From Gandjariella thermophila (GTDB lineage Bacteria > Actinomycetota > Actinomycetes > Mycobacteriales > Pseudonocardiaceae), in the NCBI RefSeq assembly GCF_005405885.1, contig NZ_BJFL01000021.1:1-64000 (forward strand): a stretch of 64,000 nucleotides of DNA. Reading direction: 5' to 3'. Under the pieces are notes generated by a model that saw only the letters and a list, made by a program, of their open reading frames with translations, was not told the DNA's origin and made no database searches. Made by a program: the position numbers and the translations under genes. Below, one piece after another: positions 7,459 to 18,787 of this stretch (its first letter is position 1; every line of letters starts with the position of its first letter).

Positions 7459-8355
7459 TCAACCGTCCTGGCGGACCGCCGCCTGGCCGCCGGGGCCGAC
7501 CGGGCGGGATGCCTCGGCGCCGCGGCGGCGCACGTCCTCCTCGGCGGCCCGGTCCGTCTCCGCCACCGTCCGGTTCGACACCGCCTCGATCAGCCGCGGC
7601 AGCCAGCCGCGCATCGCCCGAACCGCGCCCACCCAGCCGGGCACGTAGACCGACCGGGCACGCCGGGTGATGCCAGAAACCACCGCCTCGCCCACCGCGG
7701 ACACCGGATAGGTGCGGCCGGCCGGACCGGGCAGCTTGGCGCGCATCCTGCCGAACACCGGGTGCTGGTCCGCGCCGGCCACCATGTCCGTGGCGATCCA
7801 GGAGAAGTAGCCCACGCCGACGTCCACGCCCAGGTGCTTCACCTCGGCCCGCAGGCAGTCGGCGAACGCCTCGCAGCCGGCCTTGCTGGCGCAGTAGGCG
7901 GACATGCCCGGCGCGTGCTCGATCGCCGCCAGGGAGGACACCACCAGGCAGTAGCCGCGCCGGTCGATCAGGTGCGGCAGGCAGGCCCGCACCGTGCGCC
8001 ACACGCCGAGCAGGTTCACCTCGATGGTGCGGTCGAAGGCGGCCGGGTCCATGGAGCGGACGAACCCGGTGGGCGCGATCCCGGCGTTGGCCACCACCAC
8101 GTCGATCCCGCCGAACCGCTCGACCACCTCGGCCACCGCCTTCTCCAGCGCCGCGGCGTCGGTGACGTCGACCTCCCAGGCGGCGGCGTCGGACCCGCAG
8201 GCGCTGGCGGTCTGCCGCAGTTGCTCACCCTCCAGCCCGAGCAGAGCCAGCCGGGCGCCCCGGCCGGCGAGCCGGCCCGCCACCTCGGCGCCGATTCCCC
8301 GGGCCGCCCCGGTGATCAGGACGACCTTACCCGCGACATGCCACTCGCCGGCCAC
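7459..8355 (-). CDS. SDR-family oxidoreductase
   Basis: A 298-residue short-chain dehydrogenase with the NAD(P) loop TGAARGIG (residues 15-22), NAG near 91, the catalytic Ser in VVSSLAAIE and YCASK near 153. A C-terminal extension of about 60 residues (VGAVRAMRGWLPRLIEAVSNRTVAE) resembles membrane-associated mycobacterial SDRs of the SadH type. The substrate is probably an alcohol or ketone on a lipid-like molecule, but this is not visible from the sequence. It is transcribed alone on the minus strand from a region carrying two direct repeats about 60-90 bases upstream. Confidence 0.87.
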   Translation of the reverse strand: MAGEWHVAGKVVLITGAARGIGAEVAGRLAGRGARLALLGLEGEQLRQTASACGSDAAAWEVDVTDAAALEKAVAEVVERFGGIDVVVANAGIAPTGFVRSMDPAAFDRTIEVNLLGVWRTVRACLPHLIDRRGYCLVVSSLAAIEHAPGMSAYCASKAGCEAFADCLRAEVKHLGVDVGVGYFSWIATDMVAGADQHPVFGRMRAKLPGPAGRTYPVSAVGEAVVSGITRRARSVYVPGWVGAVRAMRGWLPRLIEAVSNRTVAETDRAAEEDVRRRGAEASRPVGPGGQAAVRQDG

Positions 8356-8772
8356 CGGAACCTCCCTGTTACGCAGCCGTTCTCGCCAAGCTCCGGGGAG
8401 ACTCTAGACCTACCTACTACGAGTAAGCTACTGGCGAGTTAAAGATCGTTGTCCCGGGCCCGCTGCTTCCGGTGGACATCGTCGCCACGCCGCAGCGCCG
8501 GACGATACGGTGACCGCGCATCGGCCGGGGTGCGCTGACCTCGCGGCGTGCGGCGGACTCGCCACCGCGTCGAGGGGCGGGTGACTCGTACGATGACCGT
8601 AGATACGGCGTTTGCGCAGCCTGCAGGGCACTGTGAGCGTCATTGGCGAACCGGTCCAGCGACCAACCGGCCGCCAGCCCCGTGCCAGCGGCCGGGGTGC
8701 CGGCGGCGTGGCGACCGCACGGGCTCGCTGAATGGCGCGAGCTTTTGAACAAGGCACTGAGGAGGACGACCG
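8356..8772. other. Intergenic region between divergent SDR and fbaA genes
   Basis: About 417 bases without a supportable gene. Short frames here lack ribosome sites and GC-rich third positions. It must hold the SDR promoter (near 8400-8450, the AT-richest part) and the fbaA promoter; a GAGGAGG ribosome site stands before the fbaA ATG at 8773. Confidence 0.6.
8414..8442. promoter_or_regulatory. Two tandem operator-like direct repeats upstream of the SDR gene
   Basis: CTACTACGAGTAAG (8414-8427) is followed directly by CTACTGGCGAGTTAA (8428-8442). The two share the pattern CTACT..CGAGT.AA and lie 59-87 bases before the SDR start. They look like repressor half sites of an unidentified regulator. 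Confidence 0.35.
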
Positions 8773-9807
<1,035 letters not shown>

Positions 9808-9822
9808 CCCCTTCCTCGCCCA

Positions 9823-9889
9823 CCGCATTCAGCGGGCTCAACGGGGGTTCGGGCACCCCTCGAACCCCCGTTGAGCCCGCTGAATGCGG
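9823..9889. terminator. 29-bp perfect-stem bidirectional terminator
   Basis: Bases 9823-9851 (CCGCATTCAGCGGGCTCAAC and onward) are an exact reverse complement of 9861-9889, with a 9-base loop. It lies between convergent genes. The right arm and loop are also the last codons of the minus-strand membrane protein gene. A weaker relative stands at 36476-36547. Confidence 0.9.
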
Positions 9890-10980
9890 AGTCGGCGGGT
9901 GCGCCACGCTTCCGCGCCGTACCAGCCGAGGGCCAGCACCGCGGCGGTGGCCGCCGCGGACGGTTCGGACACCGGCGGCGCGGCGATCCACTCGGCCTGG
10001 CCGGCCAGGGCGAGGTAGCCGGCGCCGGTGACGACCACCGCGCCGGTCAGCGGCGCCACCGCGCCGGGCAACCCGGCCAGCGCCACCGCGTCCACCGCGA
10101 GCCCGACCGCCAGCAGGTAGAACGGCACCGTGGACGGCGGGAACCCGGCACCGACCAGCACCGCCCACACCACGCAGCGGTAGCCGACGTAGCCGGCGGC
10201 CACCGCGGTCGCCGCCCACTGCCGGTCGACCAGCCGCCGGGTCACTACCAGGACCAGCGTGGCGGCGAGCACGCCCCACAGCGGGTACACCCAGTCCGGC
10301 ACCGGAAGGGCGAAGTGCGCCACCGCGACCCGGTCGACCGGGTGGCCGATCTGGTTCGCGGCGAACGCCAGCAGGCTGGGCTCGGCGTACGGGTGGCCGG
10401 CGTCCCAGGACCGCAGTTCCAGCACGCCGTACTCCTGGTGCTGGTTCGGGAAGAGCACGTTCTCGAGGAAGAAGAACGCGAACGCGCCGAGTAACGCGGT
10501 GCGCGGCCGGCCGAGCGGCGCCGCCCGCCACCAGCCCACCGCGGCCCCGGCCACCATCAGCGCGGTGCCCAGGTAGAGCAGCGCGTGCGACGGGCTCCAC
10601 GCGGTGATGTCCAGGCCGTTGACCCGATGGTTGATCACGTCCAGCGGGATGGCCACCAGGAAGATCCCGGTGCCCCACTGCATCAGCCGCAGCGCCCGTT
10701 GGTCCACGCCGTAGCCGGTGTAGGTGTGGAACACCACCAGCGCGACCACCAGCACGGTGCCCACGCTGTTCAGCAGGTGCGGCGGCGCGAAGTCGTCGCG
10801 CAGCCACCGGAAGTGCCAGGAAACGTCCCAGGAGGAGCCCAGCACCTTCAGCGTCAGGGCAACCAGCCACAGCCGGTACAGCCCGACCACGGCCGCCTCC
10901 GGCGTGGCCCGCCCGGCCGTCCCCCGGGTCCAGTACGCGCTTCTCAGCTCGGTAAACCGGCGAGTAACCCCCGTCGTCAC
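9838..10980 (-). CDS. Multi-spanning membrane protein of unknown function
   Basis: A 380-residue protein with roughly eight to ten hydrophobic helices, among them VVGLYRLWLVALTLKVLG, VLVVALVVFHTYTGYG, WGTGIFLVAIPLDVINH and a C-terminal series rich in Ala/Val. The loop LRDDFAPPHLLNSVGT and the His residues in SWHFRW and VFHTYTG stand out, and resemble membrane oxidase or desaturase-like proteins only superficially. I do not recognise the family. The last 17 codons run through the left half of the fbaA terminator, so the natural C-terminus may have been replaced by hairpin sequence. Confidence 0.78.
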   Translation of the reverse strand: MTTGVTRRFTELRSAYWTRGTAGRATPEAAVVGLYRLWLVALTLKVLGSSWDVSWHFRWLRDDFAPPHLLNSVGTVLVVALVVFHTYTGYGVDQRALRLMQWGTGIFLVAIPLDVINHRVNGLDITAWSPSHALLYLGTALMVAGAAVGWWRAAPLGRPRTALLGAFAFFFLENVLFPNQHQEYGVLELRSWDAGHPYAEPSLLAFAANQIGHPVDRVAVAHFALPVPDWVYPLWGVLAATLVLVVTRRLVDRQWAATAVAAGYVGYRCVVWAVLVGAGFPPSTVPFYLLAVGLAVDAVALAGLPGAVAPLTGAVVVTGAGYLALAGQAEWIAAPPVSEPSAAATAAVLALGWYGAEAWRTRRLRIQRAQRGFEGCPNPR

Positions 10981-11141
10981 GCGAGCATCATTCCCCCGCG
11001 TCCGCCCCCGGCAAAGGGCTTTGCGGCAAGTTCCGGGGGATTCGCGGGATCACCCTTACGGGTGGGTGACCGGACTTGCCCGGAGAGTGGCCAACCAGCA
11101 GGGTCGGCGAGGGTGGACGAGCCCGGGGGGAGGTGAATGGC

Positions 11142-11225
11142 ATGAACAAGCGGGTGATCGCGGGTGTCATCGTCACGGTGCTGATGCTGGCCGGCGCGGG
11201 CGTGCTGGTCCGGGTGCTCCGCTGA
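11142..11225 (+). CDS. 27-residue single-span membrane peptide
   Basis: An ATG preceded by a strong GGGGGGAGGTGAATGG ribosome site opens a 27-codon frame: MNKRVIAGVIVTVLMLAGAG, then VLVRVLR and a stop. The peptide has positive residues at both ends and one hydrophobic helix between them, the profile of a small bacterial membrane peptide. Third codon positions are GC-rich, as in real genes here. The function is unknown. It stands alone 75 bases before the DUF3151 gene on the same strand and could be co-transcribed with it. Confidence 0.5.
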   Translation: MNKRVIAGVIVTVLMLAGAGVLVRVLR

Positions 11226-11303
11226 ACGTGCGGCGGCGCGGGTCCCCGGGACGAATGACGGGCACGGCCCCGCCTCACCGCGGTGGTGCGCGACGATGAG
11301 GGC

Positions 11304-11723
11304 ATGACTTCGTCGCACGGCAATCTCATCAGCCCCGAGCCGACCCGGCTGCCCGAGCGGCCCGAGCCGCAGGCCGCCATCGACGGTGGCGCCGATCCCG
11401 CCGAGGTCGCCCGGGCCCACCCGGACTTCTGCGAGGCGTGGGCCCGGCTGGCCGAGCAGGCACTGGCGGCGGACCACGTGATCAACGCCTACGCCTTCGC
11501 CCGCACCGGCTACCACCGTGGCCTGGACCAACTGCGGCGCGCGGGCTGGAAGGGGCACGGGCCGGTGCCCTGGGCACACCGCCCGAACCAGGGCTTCCTG
11601 CGCGCGCTGGCCGCGCTGTCCCGGGCCGCCGCGCGGATCGGCGAGGAGGACGAGCACGCCCGCTGCCGCCAGTTCCTCGCCGACTGCGACCCGGAGGCGC
11701 CGACCGCCACCGCCGTCGGCTGA
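11304..11723 (+). CDS. DUF3151 family protein
   Basis: A 139-residue protein of the actinobacterial DUF3151 family. The conserved core is DFCEAWARLAEQALAADHVI, then AYAFARTGYHRGLDQLRRAGWKGHG and WAHRPNQGFLRALAALSRAA. It is soluble and helical with tetratricopeptide-like character. In many actinomycetes this family lies near fba and purA, the same order as here, but no biochemical role is known. The start at 11304 (MTSSHGN) was preferred over a frame beginning seven codons earlier because family members begin near there. Confidence 0.9.
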   Translation: MTSSHGNLISPEPTRLPERPEPQAAIDGGADPAEVARAHPDFCEAWARLAEQALAADHVINAYAFARTGYHRGLDQLRRAGWKGHGPVPWAHRPNQGFLRALAALSRAAARIGEEDEHARCRQFLADCDPEAPTATAVG

Positions 11724-13775
<2,052 letters not shown>

Positions 13776-13787
13776 CGGTCGCCGGGT

Positions 13788-15365
13788 TCACTCCCGGGAC
13801 AGGGCGGCCTCCTCCAGGTCCAGCTCACGCAGCACGGTGCGGAGCACCTCGTCATCGATCCGGCCGGCGTCCCGCGCCGCCACGAACACCTCGCGCTCGG
13901 CGTTGAGCATCGTGCGGCGCAGCCGGCGGAACGTGGCGGCCGGGCTCTCCAACTCCTGGCGGCCCAGCCGTTCCCACGCCGCGTTGCCGCGCAGTTCGGC
14001 GATCGCCCGCAGGCGCCGCACCACGTGTTCCGGCGGTGTCTCCGCACTGATCTCCGCGTCGAGCCGGTCCAGTGCGGTCCGCGCGGCCCGGTGCTGGATC
14101 TCCGCCTCGGCCAGCGCGTCGCGTTGCGCCTCGCCACCGCCCAGCCGGAGCGTGCGGATAATCCAGGGCAGGGACAGCCCGTGGATCAGCAGCGTGCCCA
14201 CCGTGACCACGAAGGCCAGCAGGACGATCGCGTCCCGCCCTGGGAACGGGGTCCCCGCGCCGGTGGCGGCAGGCAGCGCCGCAACCGCCGCCAGCGTGAC
14301 CACGCCGCGCATCCCGGACCAGCCGACCAGCATCGGCGCCTGCCACGGCACCGGGTCCCTGGCCCGCAACCGCGGCGAGGCCCAGCGCGGCAGGTAGGTG
14401 GCCAGGAAGACCCACCCGATCCGCACCAGGATGGTCGCCGCCAGCACCGCCGCGCAGGCCACGACGAGCGTGGTGCCCGACCACCCCGCTCCGCCCACCC
14501 CCGCGGCCACGGCCCGCACCGAGAGCCCGATCAGCCCGAAGACCAGCGACTCCAACAGCACGTCCAGCGCGCGCCACACCGCCGTCTCCTGCAACCGCAC
14601 GGCATACCCGGCACGCGGCGCGTTGTGCCCCAGGTACAGCCCGGCCACGACGACGGCGAGCACGCCGGAGGCGCCGACCTCCTCGGCGGCCAGATAGGTG
14701 CCGAACGGCACCAGAAGCCCGAGCGCGCACTCCAGCACCGCGTTCGCCAGCCGCTGCCGCACCGCATGCACCACCAGCGCGGCGGCCAACCCGACGACGA
14801 CACCCCCGACCATGGCGAGCGCGAACTCGCCCAGCCCGCGCAGCCAGGACACCCCCGCCCCGACCACCGCCGCGACCGCCACCTTGTACACGGTCAGCGC
14901 GGTGCCGTCGTTGACCATGCTCTCCCCGCTGAGCACGGTGATCACCCGGCGGGGCAGCCCGAGCTGGCGGCCGATGGCCACCGCGGCCACCGCGTCGGTC
15001 GGAGCCACCACCGCGCCCAGCACCATGGCCGAGGACAGCGGTAGGCCGGGCAGCACCAGATGCGCGACCACGCCGACCACCACCGTGGTCACCAGCACCA
15101 GGGCCACCGCGAGCAGCGCGATCGGCCGGACATTGGCCCGGAACCCCAGGTAGGAGCTGTCCAGCGCGGCCGAGTAGAGCAGCGGCGGCAGGATCAGGGC
15201 GAGGACGAGGTGGGGGTCGAGCGCCGGCGCGGGAATCCCCGGCACCAACGAGATGACCAGCCCGACGGCCACCAGCAACAGCGGCGCCGACCACCCCAGG
15301 CGCCGGGCCACCGCGGCCACTGCCAGCGACCCGGCGAGCAGCGCGAGCATCTCAACGCCGGACAT
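13788..15365 (-). CDS. Na+/H+ antiporter, CPA1 family
   Basis: A 525-residue monovalent cation/proton antiporter of the NhaP/NHE type. About twelve membrane helices fill residues 1-400. The conserved pair appears in GAVVAPTDAVAAVAIGRQL (helix 5) and GESMVNDGTALTVYKVA, including the Asp residues used for ion exchange. GWSGMRGVVTLAAVAALP is the third family signature. The C-terminal 120 residues are charged and helical (RTALDRLDAEISAETP), a cytoplasmic regulatory tail. The ATG at 15365 was preferred over 15389 because a GGGGGTGG ribosome site stands just before it. Confidence 0.92.
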   Translation of the reverse strand: MSGVEMLALLAGSLAVAAVARRLGWSAPLLLVAVGLVISLVPGIPAPALDPHLVLALILPPLLYSAALDSSYLGFRANVRPIALLAVALVLVTTVVVGVVAHLVLPGLPLSSAMVLGAVVAPTDAVAAVAIGRQLGLPRRVITVLSGESMVNDGTALTVYKVAVAAVVGAGVSWLRGLGEFALAMVGGVVVGLAAALVVHAVRQRLANAVLECALGLLVPFGTYLAAEEVGASGVLAVVVAGLYLGHNAPRAGYAVRLQETAVWRALDVLLESLVFGLIGLSVRAVAAGVGGAGWSGTTLVVACAAVLAATILVRIGWVFLATYLPRWASPRLRARDPVPWQAPMLVGWSGMRGVVTLAAVAALPAATGAGTPFPGRDAIVLLAFVVTVGTLLIHGLSLPWIIRTLRLGGGEAQRDALAEAEIQHRAARTALDRLDAEISAETPPEHVVRRLRAIAELRGNAAWERLGRQELESPAATFRRLRRTMLNAEREVFVAARDAGRIDDEVLRTVLRELDLEEAALSRE

Positions 15366-15521
15366 CCCGACCACCCCCTGCCACCGCATGGACGCGTGTG
15401 GTCACACCGGTGTCCCCCGCCCGGAAGCCGGTGCCGATCCGCCGACGCGGTACCCGGCGCGGGCGAGGATGACGGGGTAAGGATGAGGGGGATACCGCAA
15501 CCGCGCAGGGGAGGTTCGCGG

Positions 15522-15782
15522 ATGGGATGCCAGCACGTTTCGGAACTCATCGAGGGGGTGCGGCCGGGCACCCCGGAGGGCTGTGCCGAATGCATGGCCC
15601 TGGGCGAGCGGGGCTGGGTGCACCTGAGGATGTGTCTGACGTGTGGACATGTCGGCTGCTGTGACTCCAGCCCGCACCGGCATGCGACCGCGCACTACCG
15701 GCACTCGAATCATCCGGTGATCCGATCCTTCGAACCCGGCGAGGACTGGCGATGGTGCTACGTGGACGACCGGCTCGTCTGA
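15522..15782 (+). CDS. UBP-type zinc-finger protein
   Basis: An 86-residue protein consisting of a single ubiquitin-hydrolase-type zinc finger (ZnF-UBP). The zinc-binding residues appear in CAECMALG, the segment [15 protein letters not shown], and the [20 protein letters not shown] block. The latter two closely follow the eukaryotic consensus. Stand-alone bacterial ZnF-UBP proteins are common in actinobacteria and have no established partner, since these bacteria lack ubiquitin. They are often located beside transporters, as here next to the antiporter. The ATG at 15522 follows a GGGGAGG ribosome site. Confidence 0.9.
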   Translation: MGCQHVSELIEGVRPGTPEGCAECMALGERGWVHLRMCLTCGHVGCCDSSPHRHATAHYRHSNHPVIRSFEPGEDWRWCYVDDRLV

Positions 15783-15933
15783 GCACCGGCCGACCGTCCC
15801 GCCGGCTTGCCCGGGGCTGCACCATCGGGCGCAGCCGATACCGCCGGCTGACTCCCGGCGGGCCACCCGGGCGGCGGTGCGCCACGCGCCCCGCGGCTGG
15901 TGGACCCGGTGCCGCCGACTATTCTGGCCAGTC

Positions 15934-17199
15934 GTGCGTGTCCTGGTGATCGGATCCGGTGCCCGCGAACATGCCCTCGTTCTCGCCCTCGCGCGGGACC
16001 CCCGGGTAACCGCGCTGGCGTGCGCGCCGGGTAACGCGGGCATCGCCGCGGTGGCCGAGGCCGCCGCGGTCGACGTGGCCGACCCGGCGGCGGTGGCCGC
16101 CCTGGCCAGGCAGTGGCGGGCCGACCTCGTGGTGATCGGCCCCGAGGTCCCGCTGGTCGCCGGCGCGGCGGACGCGGTGCGCGCCGCCGGCATCCCGTGC
16201 TTCGGGCCGTCCCGGGCGGCCGCCCGGATCGAGGGCTCCAAGGCGTTCGCCAAGGACGTGATGCGCGCGGCCGGCGTGCCCACCGCGGACAGTGCCGTGG
16301 TGGACAACCCGGCAAACCTGGACGCCGCGCTGGCCCGGTTCGGCCCCACCTTCGTGGTCAAGGACGACGGGCTGGCCGCGGGCAAGGGCGTGGTGGTCAC
16401 CCCGGACCGGCCGGCCGCCAGGGCGCACGCGATGACCCTGCTGGACGGCGGCCACCCCGTGGTCCTGGAGTCCTATCTGGACGGTCCGGAGGCCTCGCTG
16501 TTCTGCCTGGTCGACGGGACCACCGTGGTGCCACTGCTGCCCGCCCAGGACTTCAAGCGGGTCGGCGACGGCGACACCGGGCCGAACACCGGCGGGATGG
16601 GCGCCTACGCGCCGCTGCCGTGGGCGCCCGAGAAACTCGTCGACGACGTGGTCACCCGCATCGTCCGGCCCACCGTCGAGGAACTGGCCGCGCGCGGCAC
16701 CCCGTTCTCCGGGCTGCTCTACGCCGGCCTGGCGCTGACCTCCACCGGCCCCCAGGTGATCGAGTTCAACTGCCGGTTCGGCGACCCGGAGACCCAGGCG
16801 GTGCTCGCCCTGCTGGACACCCCGCTGGCCGGCGTGCTGCTGGCCACCGCCGAGGGCCGGCTCGCCGACCTGCCACCGCTCGCCTGGCGGCCCGGCGCGG
16901 CGGTGACCGTGGTGATCGCCGCCGAGGGCTACCCCGGGCGGCCCCGCACCGGCGACGTGATCACCGGCGCCGACGCCGAGGGCGTGCTGCACGCCGGCAC
17001 CCGCCGCCGGGACGACGGCGCCGTGGTCTCCTCCGGCGGGCGGGTGCTGTCGGTGGTCGGCATCGGCGCCGACCTCGCCGCCGCCCGCGAGGACGCCTAC
17101 CGGCGGGTCGCCGCCGTGCACCTGACCGGCTCGCACCATCGCACCGACATCGCGCTGCGCGCGGTGCGCGGCGACGTCTCCGTCCCGGTGCCGTCCTGA
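15934..17199 (+). CDS. purD: Phosphoribosylamine-glycine ligase (GAR synthetase)
   Basis: A 421-residue ATP-grasp enzyme joining phosphoribosylamine and glycine, step two of de novo purine synthesis. The N-terminal Rossmann-like motif [16 protein letters not shown] is followed by the ATP-grasp elements ([33 protein letters not shown]) and metal-binding [12 protein letters not shown]. The GTG at 15934 gives the standard N-terminus VRVLVIGSG; an upstream ATG would add a non-homologous leader. No purC follows; ESX accessory genes begin about 440 bases downstream. Confidence 0.96.
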   Translation: MRVLVIGSGAREHALVLALARDPRVTALACAPGNAGIAAVAEAAAVDVADPAAVAALARQWRADLVVIGPEVPLVAGAADAVRAAGIPCFGPSRAAARIEGSKAFAKDVMRAAGVPTADSAVVDNPANLDAALARFGPTFVVKDDGLAAGKGVVVTPDRPAARAHAMTLLDGGHPVVLESYLDGPEASLFCLVDGTTVVPLLPAQDFKRVGDGDTGPNTGGMGAYAPLPWAPEKLVDDVVTRIVRPTVEELAARGTPFSGLLYAGLALTSTGPQVIEFNCRFGDPETQAVLALLDTPLAGVLLATAEGRLADLPPLAWRPGAAVTVVIAAEGYPGRPRTGDVITGADAEGVLHAGTRRRDDGAVVSSGGRVLSVVGIGADLAAAREDAYRRVAAVHLTGSHHRTDIALRAVRGDVSVPVPS

Positions 17200-17306
17200 C
17201 GGCGTTTCCCGCCGCGGAGCCGCCGAACGCGCCGGGGCGAAGCCCCTGGGATCGTGGGGTCGGGGCGAGCTACCAGGACAAACCGGAGCGTGCCCGGTTA
17301 CTGCGA

Positions 17307-17351
17307 GCCCCGGCGACACGATCGCGGCGCGCGTCCAGGAACAGGCACTGA
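17307..17351 (+). repeat. 45-bp dispersed intergenic repeat, copy downstream of purD
   Basis: Starts GCCCCGGCGACACGATCGCG and ends GGAACAGGCACTGA. Near copies lie at 18431-18476 and 21269-21314, each shortly after a stop codon. The core CGATCGCG is palindromic. Confidence 0.65.
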
Positions 17352-17435
17352 GCCCGACCCGCGTTCGCCGGACGACATCGCCGTTCGGCCGGGCAACCGG
17401 AACCGGAACCATCCGCCGCTCGGCCGCGTCCCAAC

Positions 17436-17454
17436 TCAGGTATGCCTCACATCC
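17436..17454. promoter_or_regulatory. Possible DtxR/IdeR-type iron box
   Basis: TCAGGTATGCCTCACATCC agrees at 13 of 19 positions with the actinobacterial iron-box consensus TTAGGTTAGSCTMACCTAA. It lies about 180 bases before espG. Iron control of an ESX locus has precedent in mycobacterial ESX-3. The match is imperfect. Confidence 0.3.
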
Positions 17455-17499
17455 GGGTGAGTAACCTGTCCGGGTGAAGCCGAACGGGTAGGCGAGCGT

Positions 17500-17640
17500 A
17501 TGGGGGTACTCATGGCGGTCCTGCCGCGGGCACGGGGCCGGGGCGCGACCGTCCCGACCGCCTACCGCCGGGCCGACGCTGCCGTTCCGGCCGTTGGCCG
17601 CCGGGCAGGGCGCGCTCCCGGGAACGTTCCGCCGCGGTGA
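17500..17640 (+). CDS. Possible 46-residue leader ORF coupled to espG
   Basis: An ATG at 17500 opens a 46-codon Arg/Pro/Ala-rich frame (MGVLMAVLPRARGRGATV and onward) whose TGA overlaps the GTG of espG by the GTGA arrangement seen at many true couplings in this window. Its ribosome site is weak and its third positions are less GC-rich than those of real genes. It may be a leader peptide or chance. Confidence 0.25.
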   Translation: MGVLMAVLPRARGRGATVPTAYRRADAAVPAVGRRAGRAPGNVPPR

Positions 17641-18395
17641 CCGGTACCGGCAGCCTTGTGCTGTCCACGCTTGAGTTCGGCGTGTTGTGGGACGGTGAGC
17701 GGCTTCCCGACCCGCACGCCGCGCTCACCCTGCCCCCGCTTGGCCGCACCGAGGCGGAGCGGGCCACCCTCACCGAGAAGGCGTGGGCCTCGCTGGCCGA
17801 CCGGGGCCTGGCCAGGGGCCGGCGCGCGGTCCCGGAACTCGCCGACCGGCTCGCCATACTCGCGCATCCGGAGGTGTGCGTGGACATCCTGGTACGGTCC
17901 GACCGGGAGACCAGCGCGCTCGCCGCGGCCCGCGGCGAGCAGGCCATGCTCGCGGTCATCGACGGCGACACGGTCTTCCTGGTGGAAACCAGGGACACGG
18001 CGCTGGCCGAGGCCGCCGTCTCGGTCGCCGGCGACGTCCCCGCCGGATTCGGCGAACCGGTGAGCCTGCCCACCGAGATCCTGGACGCCGCGGCCGCCGC
18101 CCCCGGCGGGTTCGCGGACGAACTGGCCGTCCGTGGCGTGCCCGGTGCCGACGCGCGAGTCCTGGCCGCGATGTGCGAGGGCATCGCCACCCGCGGACGG
18201 TTCGGTGCGGAGAGCACCCGTTCCGGCCGGCCGGCGGTCCGCGCCGACCGGGTGGTGGCCTTCCACGACACCCCGCGCGGGCGGTACCTGAACCTGGCCC
18301 GGCGCGACGTGCACGGCCGGACGTGGACCACCATCGGCCCGGCGGACAACCTTCGCCTGGCCGGCTGCGTCTGGGACCTGCTCGACGAGGTCTGA
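17637..18395 (+). CDS. EspG-family ESX secretion-associated protein, first copy
   Basis: A 252-residue EspG-like protein. EspG proteins are cytosolic chaperones that bind the tip of PE/PPE-type substrates and keep them soluble for the ESX (type VII) secretion machine. Family features are the start LVLSTLEFGVLWDGE, the central helix with VLAAMCEGIATRGRFGAE, and the C-terminal strand block AFHDTPRGRYLNLARRD. The GTG at 17637 lacks a strong ribosome site but overlaps the stop of a short upstream frame. A second EspG copy follows 388 bases later. ESX core genes (eccB-E, mycP) are not in this window. Confidence 0.8.
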   Translation: MTGTGSLVLSTLEFGVLWDGERLPDPHAALTLPPLGRTEAERATLTEKAWASLADRGLARGRRAVPELADRLAILAHPEVCVDILVRSDRETSALAAARGEQAMLAVIDGDTVFLVETRDTALAEAAVSVAGDVPAGFGEPVSLPTEILDAAAAAPGGFADELAVRGVPGADARVLAAMCEGIATRGRFGAESTRSGRPAVRADRVVAFHDTPRGRYLNLARRDVHGRTWTTIGPADNLRLAGCVWDLLDEV

Positions 18396-18580
18396 CCCGC
18401 TCCGGACCCGGGCTGCCCTGCCACCTCCGCGCCCCGGGCGACGCGATCACGACGTGCGTCCGCACCAGGCGCCGACGCGCGGCGTGACCGCTGCTCCGGG
18501 TGGAGCAATTCCTTACCGGCGCGGAACCGCCGCCCCCGGCCCACCGTCACCACCCTCGCGGACCACGACGGAGGTGGGCG
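18396..18580. other. Spacer between the two EspG genes
   Basis: Holds the second 46-bp dispersed repeat (18431-18476) and a GGAGGTGGG ribosome-like site at about 18570-18579 before the short frame at 18581. Nothing else recognisable is seen. Confidence 0.5.
18431..18476 (+). repeat. 46-bp dispersed intergenic repeat, copy downstream of the first EspG gene
   Basis: Starts GCCCCGGGCGACGCGATCAC and aligns along its length with 17307-17351, though the final GGAACAGGCACTGA has diverged to GCACCAGGCGCCGA. It begins 36 bases after the espG stop. Confidence 0.5.
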
Positions 18581-18787
18581 ATGGTCGACGGCGACCCGCA
18601 ACCATCGACGCAGGTACCCGGGTGCGGCGCACCGGCAACCGCCGAGATCACTCCACCGGGCGGTGTTGCCCCGCCCGCGCTGCTCGCCCGCCCGCCTACC
18701 TCGAGCATGGGGGCCGTGCCGCGCACCGGCCGCCGGCGCCCGCCATCCGGCCGAACCCGGCGGTGCCCTGGACGGAGCCAGCCGTGA
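18581..18787 (+). CDS. Possible 68-residue Pro/Arg-rich protein coupled to the second EspG gene
   Basis: An ATG with a GGAGGTGGGCG ribosome site opens a frame of 68 codons beginning MVDGDPQPSTQVPGCGAPAT. Its TGA overlaps the GTG of the second EspG gene. It has no recognisable domain, and third-position GC is lower than in certain genes here, so it may be spurious. The same arrangement (short frame, GTGA overlap) occurs before the first EspG gene. Confidence 0.3.
   Translation: MVDGDPQPSTQVPGCGAPATAEITPPGGVAPPALLARPPTSSMGAVPRTGRRRPPSGRTRRCPGRSQP

Larger units (their letters stand above)
17200..17499. other. Spacer between purD and the ESX accessory locus
   Basis: No gene can be supported here. 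The stretch contains a dispersed 45-bp repeat at 17307-17351 and, near its right end, a DtxR-like palindromic segment at 17436-17454. The bases around 17430-17480 are less GC-rich than their surroundings and are the most likely promoter site for espG. Confidence 0.55.
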
